A stretch of DNA of 64,000 nucleotides. Source: Chondrosia reniformis. Taxonomy: Eukaryota; Porifera; Demospongiae; Chondrillida; Chondrillidae. Under the pieces are notes generated by a model. It was not told the DNA's origin and searched no databases. It was given only the letters and a program-made list of their open reading frames with translations. The stretch spans positions 1,550,001 through 1,614,000 of the forward strand of contig OX359191.1 of assembly GCA_947172415.1 (NCBI GenBank). The letters are read 5' to 3'. This document shows, piece by piece, positions 1-13,367 of this stretch. How positions within the stretch are numbered: position 1 is the first letter of the stretch; every line of letters starts with the position of its first letter. The position numbers and the translations under genes were made by a program.

Positions 1-637
1 TACGTACATACGTATATTGATATATCTGTGAGACTATTATACAAGGTGAACGTAAGGGCCTAACAAAAATGTCCTATAACGTTTAACTATGAGGGTTTAG
101 GAGTCTAAGAACTGTCTATAGCTTTTATTAGATATATAGTCCCTATAAGCTGGTGCTGTCAAGGAAATGCTAATTGATTTTAACTAATATACCTATATAC
201 TAGCTTTTAACTACCATTCTTCAATTCATCAATTATTACATAACAAAGCAAATTAAGCAGTGTTGTTACTTTCGTACATTATCTCTTATGCTGTGTGTGT
301 ACATGTACGTATAAACCTATATTTACGCTATATACTACAAGATTTTACATACATACATACAATTCTATATAATAATAATATATCATGCACAGGATCAAAT
401 GTCAGGTTTCATAAGGCATGAAACCTATTTGAAACTCTTTGAACAGCCAGGTTTCAAAAGGTATGAAAGTATGTATAAAACTCAGAAAGGGGACTGTTAA
501 AATTTGAAACCCATGAAATAATCTACTTATATATTTGAGCACCCTTTGAAACCTGGCTGTTCAAGAAGTTTTAAATAGGTTTCATGCCATATGAAACCTG
601 AAATTTGATCCTGTGATGAGAGCTGAATATCTCTTAC
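1..637. other. Intron of gene A: AT-rich, one foldback element
   Basis: Downstream (minus-strand) intron after the TM2 exon of gene A. Apart from the foldback element at 388-615 I see only AT-rich sequence and short TA-rich runs. Confidence 0.6.
388..615. mobile_element. Foldback MITE, family M1 (copy a)
   Basis: Starts CACAGGATCAAAT and ends in the inverse, ATTTGATCCTGTG. Long imperfect arms contain CAGGTTTCATA and repeated GAAACCTATTTGAAAC-type words, so almost the whole element folds on itself. No coding capacity. Related copies lie at about 21020-21125 (half), 38415-38588, 38598-38823 and 41728-41956. Confidence 0.75.
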
Positions 638-2711
638 CTAGAACAGAAAGGAGTATATCAATATATAAAATAAGTATTGCTGGATACTTCAATCTATGCA
701 AAATACGTATATATAAAGTAAGTATAAGAATTTCAGCCATGCAAGTCATGATATACATATAGGCTTCTGAAAATGAACAGAATATACATAATTACTATTT
801 GGTAAGGCTTCTAATGACATCTAATTATCCATATATGTATCACTCACATAGAACTTCAACTTATACTAGCATACAGGTTAATACTGAAAATGAAAGAATC
901 ACTAAAAATGATCAAAACAAGATGTATAGATAAAAATGCTATTGAAGCATATAGGAATGGTTAAATTGTTATTAGATATAATCACTATCCATATGTAGTT
1001 TTAGCATTATCTGCAAGTGCACTTCCATGAAACACACATATTCATAGTAAGTATATGGGCAGTTAATGGGACTATATAGATGGTTCATACTCTGTTGAGT
1101 AGCTTATATACATAGCTAGGGGCCCATCAGTATATATATGGTCACATTATTATATAAATTCTTGTTTCAATTATTTTGAGATTTACATCCTGCAAACTGC
1201 CATAAATTATTGTGTATTTTCAATGTTGTACATGTGCTCTTTGTTATTGTTATGGATTAATATATATTCTATTTGAAGCAGCGAAAATTACAAATGCAAG
1301 TTTCAACCCATTTCAAATTCAATTTCATTGCTGATAACTCCAATAAACAGATTTTCAGACTCAATGAATGCAATTAAAACTACTCACTCACCCTCTTTTT
1401 TACTTACTTATGGGAGTTTTTATTAAGATTGTATGTTTAACTTAATAATATTACTTACAATGTCTTCCTTCTTTTATACACCAATGCAAAGAAGACACTT
1501 GTTGTCAAAAAGCATATGACAATGGCAAAGTAAATGAAAAGATGTTCAGCTATAAGCCCTGAATCGGTGTTTACCCGGAATGTGGAACAACTTGGCAAAC
1601 AAAAGCAATCCACTTGAGTAAACAATGCAGCACATTGAAGAGTTCCTACTGATTCATTAGTCTTAACATATTGGCCTTCTTTACTCAAGGCTGGTCTGCA
1701 TGGAAGATTGTTACAGTCAGGTAGGAGACTGGAGTATTGAGGTAGGAGAGATAGCAATGTCCATTCCACTTTACATGTGTCGGTTTGAACATTGAAGCAC
1801 TCTTCTCTGGTTGGTAATACTATGTTGGATGTTCCTGTATTTATACAGGGTGGAAAGAAATACTGACAGAGAAATGGTAATCCATCTTCCTTGCACTCAC
1901 TAGACACAAAGGGACTATTCAACAACTGTGTAATTAAAGAATCTATTTCTGAAATGGAACAGCTTTCTTTACCAAGAATGGTACAATTTGGTTGCACTTT
2001 AATCTCATCATATGAGAGGTCTTCAACAATGTCAGTCAACACATCTGTGCAGGGACCACTATTTCCATAAGTTACACAGTCTGGAAGCTTATAACCCTGT
2101 AGAATCACGAGTGAAAATTGTTAATACATTAGTGAAACATAATACCACAATAGATATAATAGAGTCTATAGCGACTGTACATGTTAATTCACTTCATTCT
2201 AGTGTTCTGGATATAAGTTTATAATTTTCTGTATACATTTAACATCTGCTTCATGCCATTGTATACTTATGCAAAAATTAAATCAGTATAGAGACTTCCC
2301 AAACAATTGCACGAGTTTAAATTACACTACACAACCAAAAGGTGGTCCATGTACGTATATATTTTACTTTAATTATAATTTCATTAGTAATTAAGGAAAG
2401 AATTATAGGAGTTAACATTGTGTAATTTATACGTACAAATGTATTACTTCTTCATGCGTATATACCTTTGTCACATTTGCCAAAAATTCAGAAGTTGTAT
2501 TCAATTCACATACTCCATTAGAGGAAATATTTTTTGGCAAACAAATCCCTCTGAGACTTTCAAAGAAATCAGTAAGATCATTAATATATTGGACACTACT
2601 GCCTTCTCTTGAACGATAATAGAAAATCACTGGCAAAGAAAAGAGTCCCCAAACCGTCAACACAGCTATTATATGGATTAGTATTCCAACACTTTGAAGC
2701 CCCTTCTTCAT
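638..2711 (-). CDS. Gene A: Frizzled-like CRD/7TM receptor, 5' part (3' exons beyond the left edge)
   Basis: Three coding exons are visible on the minus strand: 2711-2466 (leader), 2096-1459 (CRD plus TM1) and 693-638 (TM2). Exon 1 begins MKKGLQS and carries a hydrophobic stretch ending in FYYRSREG, a signal peptide or signal anchor. Exon 2 has the Frizzled CRD pattern: paired cysteines, LPFLCQYFFPPC, a later C..EW and LPDC, then TM1 ending in YKRRKTL. Phases (0, 2, 1) match genes B, C and D. Exons for the loop, TM3-5 and TM6-7 are not found in bases 1-637, so they lie off the window. A foldback element sits in the intron after TM2. Family assignment rests on the cysteine pattern and gene architecture; the ligand is unknown. 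Confidence 0.8.
694..1458. other. Intron 2 of gene A
   Basis: About 765 bp between the CRD and TM2 exons of gene A. AT-rich, with no exon, RNA gene or clear repeat recognised. Confidence 0.6.
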
Positions 2712-3521
2712 ACTTTCTATTTAAGCAAGATTACATATATCCAACTCCAGGGTATAGGATTATTATATTATTATATATACTCCAAGGCCCTAAAATGCAA
2801 ATTGAATTAAATAGTTTTGTCTATAATATTAGGCAAAACTATTTAAATCATCATCATCATCATCATGTGCATATGCATGTGTGTGAGTATAAATAATTTA
2901 CTCACACACATGAATATTATCTCTATTGTGTTTTTGTATCAGAACCCATCACATGGTTCATTATAGCTAGTGGTTCCATATTATGGAACATGGGCAGCAC
3001 TTATAGGCTTTCCCACTGAGTTAAAATAACACAGGAAGCCATAAAAACCTGTTGTGTTTTTGCATTTTCCTTTTGAGTATTTCAATTTGATTAGTATAAT
3101 CAACTTCTAAGTGGAAATATACCATACCGAATCATTAGACTTTTAATTATACTTGCTCACCAACATAATTCTCTCTTTGATATATAACACGACAGGTGAA
3201 TCATACAGTTGTATATATATCCTTTTAGAAAACCTTCAACCTTAAGGTGTTACAAACTCCATGGATGTGAGCGATATACGTACAATATGCCAGTATAATA
3301 TAATATGCTGTATTTTATCAAGAATGTTTCTGGAGCAGATTTTGTTTATCTTTATTATGAAAATCATTGATTATGCACATGAAAATTAAAGGTCTCACAC
3401 AGACATCTTAATACGGAAATCAAATTAAAGAAGCTTAATGAAAAATATATAGATGCAAAGTTAAAGGATGGATGGTGTCAAAATATGCATACGTGTATTT
3501 ATGTGTCCAAGAAGTATAAAC
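2712..3521. other. Intergenic, end of gene B to start of gene A
   Basis: About 810 bp that must contain the gene A promoter (minus strand). A short (ATC)n run lies near 2849-2866. The segment is closely similar to 7489-8556 upstream of gene B, so the 5' flank was duplicated with the gene. The B-upstream copy carries an extra ~187 bp that is absent here; the empty site is at 3326-3332. Confidence 0.6.
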
Positions 3522-6500
3522 CTAATTAATTTGCAATTCAATGGCAACTTTATTAGAAGCTGACAATGTTTGTGATCTTTTAATTGAATCCGAGGACAAA
3601 ACAAATTTGGATGTCACAGGCTGAGATCTCTTGAAACATTTGTAAATTCTTTGAAAGTCTGAGCCTTTCAAACCAAACCCAAGGTTTGTCAGCGGAAGAA
3701 GCCCAAGGGAGAAGAAGGTAATAATATTTAAAGCAACATTTACCTCATTGACTATTGACTCTATGTCTGGACATTCCTTTTTCCCATCATAATAAAAATA
3801 ACAACTGGAAAATGATAATATTTTATCAATATAGCCATTTTGATTTCCTACTGACTCACTAAATCTTACTAGAACTATTACACCAGTAATGATATAGAAG
3901 ATGGACAGTGATAATACCTTTACTTCAGGGGTGAAGGAGCGATTCTTGGTAAATGATTGGCTCTATATATAAAAAGTGCAACAAATTTCAAAATGCCTTT
4001 GGCTTTATATTAATAGTAAATTTATATAACAGCTCCTATGTTATTGTTTCTTTTCATAAAATTAATTTTCATACCTTCCAAGTAATCCAAAATATATTTG
4101 CCAAAAATGACACTCCAAGTGGAAGGATGATGTTTATTGGAAGAATAGTTGAATAAAACACTACATCAAAATCATTTGCTACACAGGCTAATGGTGGAAG
4201 TCGTGTAACAATATATTTGTATTTTGCAAGGACAACTATTGGTCCAATACTGCATATCAGTGCTGTAATCACCATTACTGATACATGGATAAGCTTTAGA
4301 TGTTTAGTCAGTCTTCTTGACCAAATTGGAAAGAAGAGTGTAATCCAAATGTGTAAAATATGAAGGAGCCACAGGATGAAGGCAAATGTGACAGTAAACT
4401 GGAAAGTTACACCTGGTGGAAGCATATAAAATAATATTAGACTCAAACTACAAGATTTAAATGTTGCATAAATTTTGTTTTAAAGTACGTAGGTATACAG
4501 TGAAACCTCTCAATAACGGACAAGTTGGTACAAAGGGACTTTTCCACTATTCGGAGGTTGTCCTTTATTTGGGAGTTGCTAATGTACTAATCGTATACAA
4601 AAATAAGTTGGTATATTGTATGCTGTCCGTCTCTGTCCACTATTGGGAGTGTCCGTTAATAGAGGTTTTACTGTGTATATAAGTATATATGCCTCATCAT
4701 TTGACTCTGGATTTTACCCCACCCACACATGTCTCCTGAGGAGTGCAATAGGCAAAGGGTGGAACCAATTTTTGCTTGATGGGAACCCTTGGCCACTCAA
4801 AGAGATAGTCGAGCCATTAACTTATTAGGGCTCATCATTATGGGATATGATTGGAGTGGTTTACCTGCTGATAAATACTCCCAAAAGCTAAAATGTCTTT
4901 TTGTTTCCTTATCAGCAGATAAGGGATACAGCCAAAGTGGCTGATCACTCAAAATTTAAAAAGGTGAATTTATATATAATTAAGATCTGAAGCTGATTGA
5001 AAAGCTGTGATGTTTCATCATTATTACTTGAACGTTTACAGCAGAATAGACATAGGCACAATAAATCATGTCAGACATACCAGATATTGTGCAATAAGCT
5101 GTTGGCTCAGCTAAAACTGTTTGCAAGAAATCTGAATGACTACAATATAGACCATTGTCTGGATATACCTTTCCAATTAGAACTGCAATAGCTGTAGAAC
5201 GAAAGAAATATATTATGTGGGCATACATATTCATGAACTGTTTTATAATTTTGCAGGATGACTGTATAACAGTTAAATCTCCATAGCTTAAAAAAATTTA
5301 ATAGCCAAATAATGTTCCTCAGAATGGATGCTTAAATATTTGAGTTAGCATATGCTATAGCTGCATAAAATGTACCATGGTTTGCCGATTCAATAAGAGA
5401 TTCTATTTACATTTGGCTCTTCTATATAGGACTTTCAACCCTGGGGGGTCTTCTTCAGTGACTGATGGTGACTGCTGGGAATTGTCTATAAAGGAGGAAA
5501 ACTCCAGGAGTCACCATCAGTTACTGTAGAAGACCCATGGGGTCAAATGTCCGAATCCTAAAAGAACCAACTACGTCTCTAGACACTCTCTAGACACTCA
5601 ATAAAGTAAAAAGTTGCAATTGGCTTATATATATATACTGCAGGAAATTGGCAAGTCATATAACCTAAAATTAAACAATCAGCAAATTTTATGTAATACC
5701 TCTTACCTAGAATAGAAAGCAGTATGTTAATGTACAACATTAGGATTGTTGGATATTTCAACCTAAATGCAATAGAAATATGTATGTATGTAGAATCAAA
5801 AGCACAGACAATATAAATTACCTGTATGTATAATATTAATACTTCTAGGAACACTTAGTCTTAGACTAGCTATATTTACTTTCAGAGGTTTGTTCAATCC
5901 ACATATCATAATTATAAAACTATCCAAAACACTACGTTATATAATCAGTGACATGCAGGAGATGTGAGATGGTACAAAGTTGGTGATGTTTACAACATGC
6001 ACTTACAATGCCTTCCTTCTCTTGTATACCAATGCAAAATAGACACTTGTTGACAAAAAGCACATTACTATGGCAAAGTAAACAAAAAAGTCTTCTGCTA
6101 TTTGTCCTGAGTCAGTGTTTACCCGAAATCTGGAACAACTTGGCAAACAAAAGCAATCTACTTGAGTAAACAATGAAGTACACTGAAGAGTTCCTACTGA
6201 GCCATTAGTCTGAATATATTGGCCTTCTTCACAGTCGTCTGGTCTGCATGGTAGGTTGTTACAGTCAGGTAGGAGACTAGAGTATTGAGGTAGGAAAGAT
6301 AGCAATGTCCATTCCACTTTGCATGTGTCAATTTGAAGCTTAAAACAGTCTTGTCTTGATGGCAGTAGTATATTGGATGTTTCATGTATACAGGGTGGAA
6401 AGAAATACTGACAGAGAAATGGTAATCCACTCTTTTTACATTCACTGGACACTAGTGAATTAGTCAACAGCTGTGACGTTATAGAATCTATTTCTGAAAT

Positions 6501-7488
6501 GGAACAGCTTTCTTTACCAAGAATGGTACAATTTGGTTGCACTTCAATCTCACTATATGAGAGGTCTTCAATAATATTAATGTCACTCAACACATCTATG
6601 CAGGGACCACTATCATATTTTACGCATTCCAGAGCTGGGTTGAAACTCTGCATATTTTAAAGAGGGAAATTATATTTTTACAAAAATGGTTCTGTATATT
6701 TATACTCTGTATAAAACAAGCTCTATTATTTCTCTCAACAGCTGTAAATCATTAGATAATGATTATTAGGGGTAGATAGAAAGTAATTTGAATTAAAAAA
6801 TTGCATGTGTCTTAGCTATACGTATATACGTACGTACATCAAATCTATATAATAAATATAACTGAGATCTCATAAAAACCTGCATGTGGGTGACTCTTTT
6901 AGAATTAAAGTAACATGCATATGTGGGACTTAGTCACAAATTTTGAAAATCCACTTAATTTATAGGCCATTTGATCTAGCCTGCAATTTATAAGTCATAG
7001 TGCAGCTGTATATATGTAATCTGAATATCTCATGTTATACAGGTTTGCTAGTGTAAAGCAGCACTTTATATGGAGCCCACCTACTGTATATAATACATTG
7101 CAGCTTAGCCTACTAAAACTTACAGTTATATATATATTTAATACTTAACTGTACGTAGCAATCCCAGACATTTTTATACATAACTTGAACTCTGGCTCTG
7201 TACAACATACAGTTATATTATTCTTACAAGTGAAACATTCACTGACAAGTCCAATGTTTTATTCCAAACTCCCTGGCATAATTCATTACTTAGTGTTTCA
7301 TTGAAGGAACTATTGCCTTCCAAAGTAGCTCCTTTGAAAAAATAATCAGATAGGTCACTGAGATATTCGATACTGCTGCCTTCTCTTGAACGATAATAGA
7401 AAATCACTGGCAAAGAAAAGAGTCCCCAAACTGTCAACACAGCTATTATATGGATTAGTATTCCAATACTTTGAAGCCCTTTCTTCAT
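3522..7488 (-). CDS. Gene B: Frizzled-like CRD/7TM receptor, complete, 615 aa
   Basis: Six exons: 7488-7228, 6647-6007, 5762-5707, 5191-5081, 4412-4075 and 3962-3522; all junctions are GT..AG and phases join to an open frame of 616 codons. Order: leader with a ~20-residue hydrophobic segment; CRD (about residues 88-270) with SECKKSGLPFLCQYFFPPC, LPSRQDC, a C..EW and LPDC; TM1 ending YKRRKAL; TM2 starting LKYPTI; a cysteine-containing loop; TM3-5 with WITLFFPIWSRR; and TM6-7 with a short tail. The CRD and membrane core match class F (Frizzled) receptors in outline. After TM7 the sequence is GFGLKGSDFQRIYKCFKR, with no KTxxxW, the Dishevelled-binding motif of canonical Frizzleds. Location is probably the plasma membrane; the ligand is unknown. 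Confidence 0.88.
4498..4673. mobile_element. MITE with CAGTGAAACC inverted ends, family M2 (copy in gene B)
   Basis: About 176 bp in intron 4 of gene B. Left end CAGTGAAACCTCTCAATAAC; right end, inverted, CAGTAAAACCTCTATTAACG. The TA at the left flank and CAGT-type ends resemble pogo/Tigger-type non-autonomous elements. The same insertion is in gene C at 9539-9722, so it predates the B/C duplication. Confidence 0.75.
4692..5010. repeat. Dispersed repeat M3 (TTTGACTCTGG family), copy in gene B
   Basis: Intronic segment beginning near a CATCATTTGACTCTGG run and ending near GATCTGAAGCTGATTG. It is homologous along its length to 9742-10050 (gene C) and more distantly to 49694-50050. No ORF and no confirmed terminal repeats, so a SINE-like or MITE-like element is possible. 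Confidence 0.6.
5429..5552. mobile_element. Foldback MITE, family M4 (copy in gene B)
   Basis: Short element in intron 3 of gene B. Its left arm (GGACTTTCAACCC, then CTTCTTCAGTGACTGATGGT) pairs with the right arm ending GGTCAAATGTCC. The same insertion is at 10507-10635 in gene C. Confidence 0.7.
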
Positions 7489-8556
7489 ACTTTCTATTTA
7501 AGCAAGATTACATATATCCAACTCCAGGGTATAGGATTATTGTATTATTATATAAACTCCAAGGCCCTAAAATGCAAATTGAATTAAATAGCTTTGTCTA
7601 TAATATTAGGTAAAACTATTTAAATCATCATCATCATCATCATCATGTGTATATGCCTGTGTGTGAGTATATTTAATTTACTCACACACATGCATATTAT
7701 CTCTATTATGTTTTTGTATCAGAACCCATCACATGGTTCATTATAGCTAGTGGTTCCATATTATGGAACATGGGCAGCACTTATAGGCTTTCCCAGTAAG
7801 TATGTCTGAGTTAAAATAACACTCGAAGCCAAAAAATTAAACCTGTTGTGTTTTTACATTTTCCTTTTTGAGTATTTCAATTTGATTAGTATAGTCAACT
7901 TCTAAGTGGAAATATACCATATCGAATCAATAGACTTGTAACTATACTTGCTCACCAAATAATTCTCTCTGCGTGATAATAAATATATATACTATATTAT
8001 ATATATAACACGACAGGTGAATCTTACAGTTGTACGTATATGTTTTTAGAAATCCTTCTATAAGGCGGGGGTTCCACTGTATATAAAACCTTCAACTTTA
8101 AGGTGCTACTAACTCCATGGATGTGAGCGATATACAATATGCCAGTATATGCTGTATTTTATCAAGAATGTTTCTGTGGCATACTCCTAACTTATATAGG
8201 CCCTAACATTACTATGTGACCATGTATTCCCATAGTTATATCATTATATCATTAGTATTGTTTTATCACTTGTATACCCACTATGTATTATTCTGATCTT
8301 TGTAACCAGTTTATAATTATTGAGTTGGCCACAGTAAACTAGTGCAATATACAACAGTTTCTGGAGCAAATTTTGTTTATCTTTATTATGAAAATCATTG
8401 ATTATGCACATGAAAATTAAAGGTCTCACACAGACATCTTAATACGGAAATCAAATTAAAGAAGCTTATAATGAAAATGCTATATAGATGCAAAGTTAAA
8501 GGATGGATGGTGTCAAAATATGCATACATGTATTTATGTGTCCAAGAAGTAAAAGC
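7489..8556. other. Intergenic, gene C to gene B
   Basis: Presumed 5' flank of gene B. Closely similar to 2712-3521, with a short (ATC)n run near 7625-7647, plus the ~187-bp insertion described separately. No other gene recognised. Confidence 0.6.
8177..8363. mobile_element. ~187-bp insertion flanked by a 7-bp direct repeat
   Basis: Compared with the paralogous flank at 3326-3332, this copy has about 180 extra bases bounded on both sides by GTTTCTG. The unoccupied paralog has that word once. No terminal inverted repeat or ORF is visible, so the element class is undetermined. Confidence 0.65.
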
Positions 8557-11500
8557 CTAATTAATTTGCAATTCAATGGCAACTTTATTAGAAGCTGACA
8601 ATGTTTGTGATCTTTTGATTGAATCCGAGGACAAAACAAATTTGGATGTCACAGGCTGATGAGATCTCTTGAAACATTTGTAAATTCTTTGAAAGTCTGA
8701 GCCTTTCAAACCAAACCCAAGGTTTGTCAGTGGAAGAAGCCCAAGGGAAAAGAAGGTAATAATATTTAAAGCAACATTTACCTCATTGACTATTGACTCT
8801 ATGCCTGGACATTCCTTTTTCCCATCATAATAAAAATAACAACTGGAAAATGATAATATTCCATCAATAAAGTCATTTTGATTTCCTACTGACTCACTAA
8901 ATCTTGCCAGAACTATTACACCAGCTATGATATAGAAGATGGACAGTGATAATACCTTTATTTCAGGGGTGAAGGAGCGATTCTTGGTAAATGATTGGCT
9001 CTATATATAAAAAGTGCAACAAATTTCAAAATGTGTTTGGCTTTATATTATAATTAGTAAATTAACATAACAGCTCCTATGTTATTGTTTCTTTTCATAA
9101 AATTAATTTTCATACCTTCCAAGTAATCCAAAATATATTTGCCAAAAATGACACTCCAAGTGGTACAGTGATGTTCATGGGCAGAATAGTTAAATAAAAC
9201 ATTACATCAAAATCATTTGCTACACAGGCTAATGGTGGAAGTCGTGTAACAATATATTTGTATTTTGCAAGGACAACTATTGGTCCAATACTGCATATCA
9301 GTGCTGTAATCACCATTACTGATACATGGATAAGCTTTAGATGTTTAGTCAGTCTTCTTGACCAAATTGGAAAGAAGAGTGTAATCCAAATGTGTATAAT
9401 ATGAAGGAGCCACAGGATGAAGGCAAATGTGACAGTAAACTGGAAAGTTACACCTGGTGGAAGCATATAAAATAATATTAGACTCAAACTACAAGATTTA
9501 AACGTTGCATAAATTTTGTTTTAAAGTACGTAGGTATACAGTGAAACCTCTCAATAACTGACAAGTTGGTGCAAAGGGACTTTTCCACTATTCGGAGGTT
9601 GTCCTTTATTTGGGAGTTGCTAATGTACTAATCGTATACAAAAATAAGTTGGTATATTGCATGCTGTCCGTTATACAGAGACTGTCCACTATTGGGAGTG
9701 TCCGTTAATAGAGGTTTTACTGTGTATATAAGTATATATGTCTCATCATTTGACTCTGGATTTTACCCCACCCACACATGTCTCCTGAGGAGTGCAATAG
9801 GCAAAGGGTGGATGCTTGATGGGAACCCTTGGCTACTCAAAGAGATAGTCGAGCCATTAACTTATTAGGGCTCATCATTATGGGATATGATGGAAGTGAG
9901 TTTACCTGCTGATATATACTCCCAAAAGCTAAAATGTCTTTTTGTTTCCTTATCAGCAGATAAGGGATGCGGCTGATCACTCAAAATTTAAAAAGGTGAA
10001 TTTATATATAATTAAGATCTGAAGCTGATTGAAAAGCTGTGATGTTTCATCATTATTATTTGAACGTTTACAGCAGAATAGACATAGGCACAATAAATCA
10101 TGTCAGACATACCAGATATTGTGCAATAAGCTGTTGGCTCAGCTAAAACTGTTTGCAAGAAATCTGAATGACTACAATATAGACCATTGTCTGGATATAC
10201 CTTTCCAATGAGAACTGCAATAGCTGTAGAACGAAAGAAATATATTATGTGGACATACATATTCATGAACTGTTTTATAATTTTGCAGGATGACTGTATA
10301 ACAGTTAAATCTCCATAGCTTAAAAACATTAGATAGCCAAACAATGTTCCTCAGAATGGATGCTTAAATATTTGAGTTAGCGTATGCTATAGCTGCATAA
10401 AATGTACCATGGTTTGCCGATTCAATAAGAGATTCTATTTACACCAAACTTATATATCTTTAAAATGGTTCATCTTTTATAGTATTTTCAACATCTAGAG
10501 ACACTAGGACTTTCAACCCTGCCTGGGGGGTCTTCTTCAGTGACTGATCGTGAAAGCTGGGAATTGTCTATAAAAAGAAACAACCTCCAGGAGTCACCAT
10601 CAGTTGCTGTAGAAGACCTATGGGGTCAAATGTCCAAATCCTAAAAGAACCAACTGCGTCTCTAGACACTCAAAAGAGTAAAAAGTTGCAATTGGCTTAT
10701 ATATATATACTGCAGGAAATTGGCAAGTCATATAACCTAAAATTAAAAAATCAGCAAATTTTATCTTACCTAGAATAGAAAGCAGTATGTTAATGTACAA
10801 AATTAGGATTGTTGGATATTTCAACCTAAATGCAATAGAAATATACGTATGTATGTAGAATCAAAAGGACAGACAATATAAATTATCTGTATGTATAATA
10901 TTAATACTTCTAGGAACACTTAGTCTAACTATATTTACTTTTAGAGGTTTGTTCAATCCACATATCATAATTATAAAACTATCCAAAACACTACGTACGT
11001 TATTTAATCATGCAGGAGATGTTACAAAGTTGGTAATATTTACGACATGCACTTACAATGCCTTCCTTCTCTTGTATACCAATGCATAATAGACACTTGT
11101 TGACAAAAAGCACATGACAATGGCAAAATAAACAAAAAAGTCTTCTGCTATTTGTCCTGAGTCGGTGTTTACCCGAAATCTGGAACAACTTGGCAAACAA
11201 AAGCAATCTACTTGAGTAAATAATGAAGTACACTGAAGAGTTCCTACTGAGTCATTAGTCTGAATATATTGGCCTTCTTCACAGTCGTCTGGTCTGCATG
11301 GTAGGTTGTTACAGTCAGGTAGGAGACTAGAGTATTGAGGTAGGAGAGATAGCAATGTCCATTCCACTTTGCATGTGTCAATTTGAAGCTTAAAACAGTC
11401 TTGTCTTGATGGCAGTAGTATATTGGATGTTTCATGTATACAGGGTGGAAAGAAATACTGACAGAGAAATGGTAATCCACTCTTTTTACATTCACTGGAC

Positions 11501-12524
11501 ACTAGTGAATTAGTCAACAGCTGTGACGTTATAGAATCTATTTCTGAAATGGAACAGCTTTCTTTACCAAGAACAGTACAATTTGGTTGCACTTCAATCT
11601 CACTATATGAGAGGTCTTCAATAATGTCACTCAACACATCTATGCAGGGACCACTATCATATTTTATGCATTCCAGAGCTGGGTTGAAACTCTGCATATT
11701 TTAAAGAGGGAAATATTTTTACAAAAATGGTTCTGTATATTTATACTCTGTATAAAACAAGCTCTATTATTTCTCTCAACAGCTGTAAATCATTAGATAA
11801 TGATTATTAGGGGTAGATAGAAAGTAATTTGAATTAAAAAATTGCATGTGTCTTAGCTATACGTATATACGTACGTACATCAAATCTATATAATAAATAT
11901 AACTGAGATCTCATACAAACCTGCATGTGGGTGACTCTTTTAGAATTAAAGTAACATGCATATGTGGGACTTAGTCACAAATTTTGAAAATCCACTTAAT
12001 TTATAGGCCATGTGATCTAGCCTGCAATTTATAAGTCATAGTGCTGTATATATGTAATCTGAATATCTCATGTTATACAGGTTTGCTAGTGTAAAGCAGC
12101 ACTTTTTATAGAGCCCACCTATATAATACATTGCAGCTTAGCCTATACTAAAACTTGCTGTTATATATTTAATAATAACTGTACGTAGCTATCCCAGACA
12201 TTTTTATACATAACTTGAACTCTGGCTATGTACAATATACAGTTATATTATTCTTACAAGTGAAACATTCACTGACAAGTCCAATGTTTTATTCCAAACT
12301 CCCTGGCATAATTCATTACTTAGTGTTTCATTGAAGGAACTATTGCCTTCCAAGGTAGTTCCTTTGAATAAATAATCAGATAGGTCACTGAGATATCCGA
12401 TACTGCTGCCTTCTCTTGAACGATAATAGAAAATCACTGGCAAGAGAAAGAGTATCCAAACTACCAACACAGCTATTATATGGATTACTATTCCAACATG
12501 TTCCAACTTTGGTCTCTTCACCAT
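8557..12524 (-). CDS. Gene C: Frizzled-like CRD/7TM receptor, complete, 616 aa
   Basis: Exons 12524-12258, 11691-11057, 10825-10770, 10223-10113, 9453-9116 and 9000-8557 join to 617 codons in one frame. The architecture is that of gene B and exons 2-6 are almost identical to B, including the CRD core and the TM3-5 exon. The tail is one codon longer and again has GSDFQRIYKCFKR instead of KTxxxW. Exon 1 is a mosaic: the start (MVKRPKLEH and the hydrophobic segment) resembles gene D, while the end (from about SREGSS onward, including NELCQGVWNKTLDLS) matches gene B. Introns carry the same M2, M3 and M4 insertions as B, marking a recent tandem duplication. Confidence 0.88.
9539..9722. mobile_element. 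MITE M2, copy in gene C
   Basis: Same element and same intron position as 4498-4673, with a few extra bases in the middle; duplicated along with the gene. Confidence 0.72.
9742..10050. repeat. Dispersed repeat M3, copy in gene C
   Basis: Intronic counterpart of 4692-5010, slightly shortened by small deletions. Confidence 0.6.
10507..10635. mobile_element. Foldback MITE M4, copy in gene C
   Basis: Counterpart of 5429-5552, with the same inverted arms and the same intron. Confidence 0.68.
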
Positions 12525-13367
12525 ACTTCTTAAAGAGCTCTTAAGATTAGATAAAGATTCACTGTATTCATTAAATTTACTGTCAAATTTATTCCTAACA
12601 GATATTATCCTGAACTTACACTTGCATAGTGAATTTAGCTATATATTAACCATAGGGATATTCAGTGTCTATATATATATGCATTGGGAGCAGTTATCAG
12701 TGGGTTTTTCAACAAAATGTCAACAAAAAATTCTGGCTTCCATTGGCAAAGTAATAACATTGCATGGAAGCCATGTGTGTGTGTGTAAGTGTTATTACGA
12801 ATGGTAAATGTACTCATATACTAATCTGTAAATTAGCTTGCATGCATGCATGGTAAAATTTATGCAATAATTACTTGAGGTATGCGCATGTTTTATACGT
12901 TGTCATTCTATATAGGCGGACATCCAATGAAATTGATATACATATTGATGTATATACTTTACAAATTTAAAGTACAACTGCATATATAATGCAAATTAAA
13001 AATGCTCTGACTCCAGTATGAGAAAGTTACGTATCAAGTTAAATAGCAAATTTTAGTCACTGCACTGTATTATACAGGTACCACAAAATGTACTACTGAA
13101 TGCAAACTATGTATAAACTGGACACTGACACATTGATATGATCATGACCATATATATACCTGCATAATGAGGAATGAGGTATATTTACAGGTTCTATATA
13201 CACTTTAAGTAGAATGGTGTGCTATAATAGGTGATGTTGTTTACCAATTAAAGGCTCTAAGTTCTTGTGGTAACATAATTAGATAAGGGAAATCTTACAT
13301 AGGTGTGTTATACTTTCCAAGGTCTTCGCAATCAGCTAGAACCTAGAGTCTTTAATTGGTAAAGGGG

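Noticed and set aside
2840..2880. His-rich peptide from CATCATCAT runs
   Set aside because: It is an ATC/CAT microsatellite that also occurs at 7625 and near 49695; no gene context.
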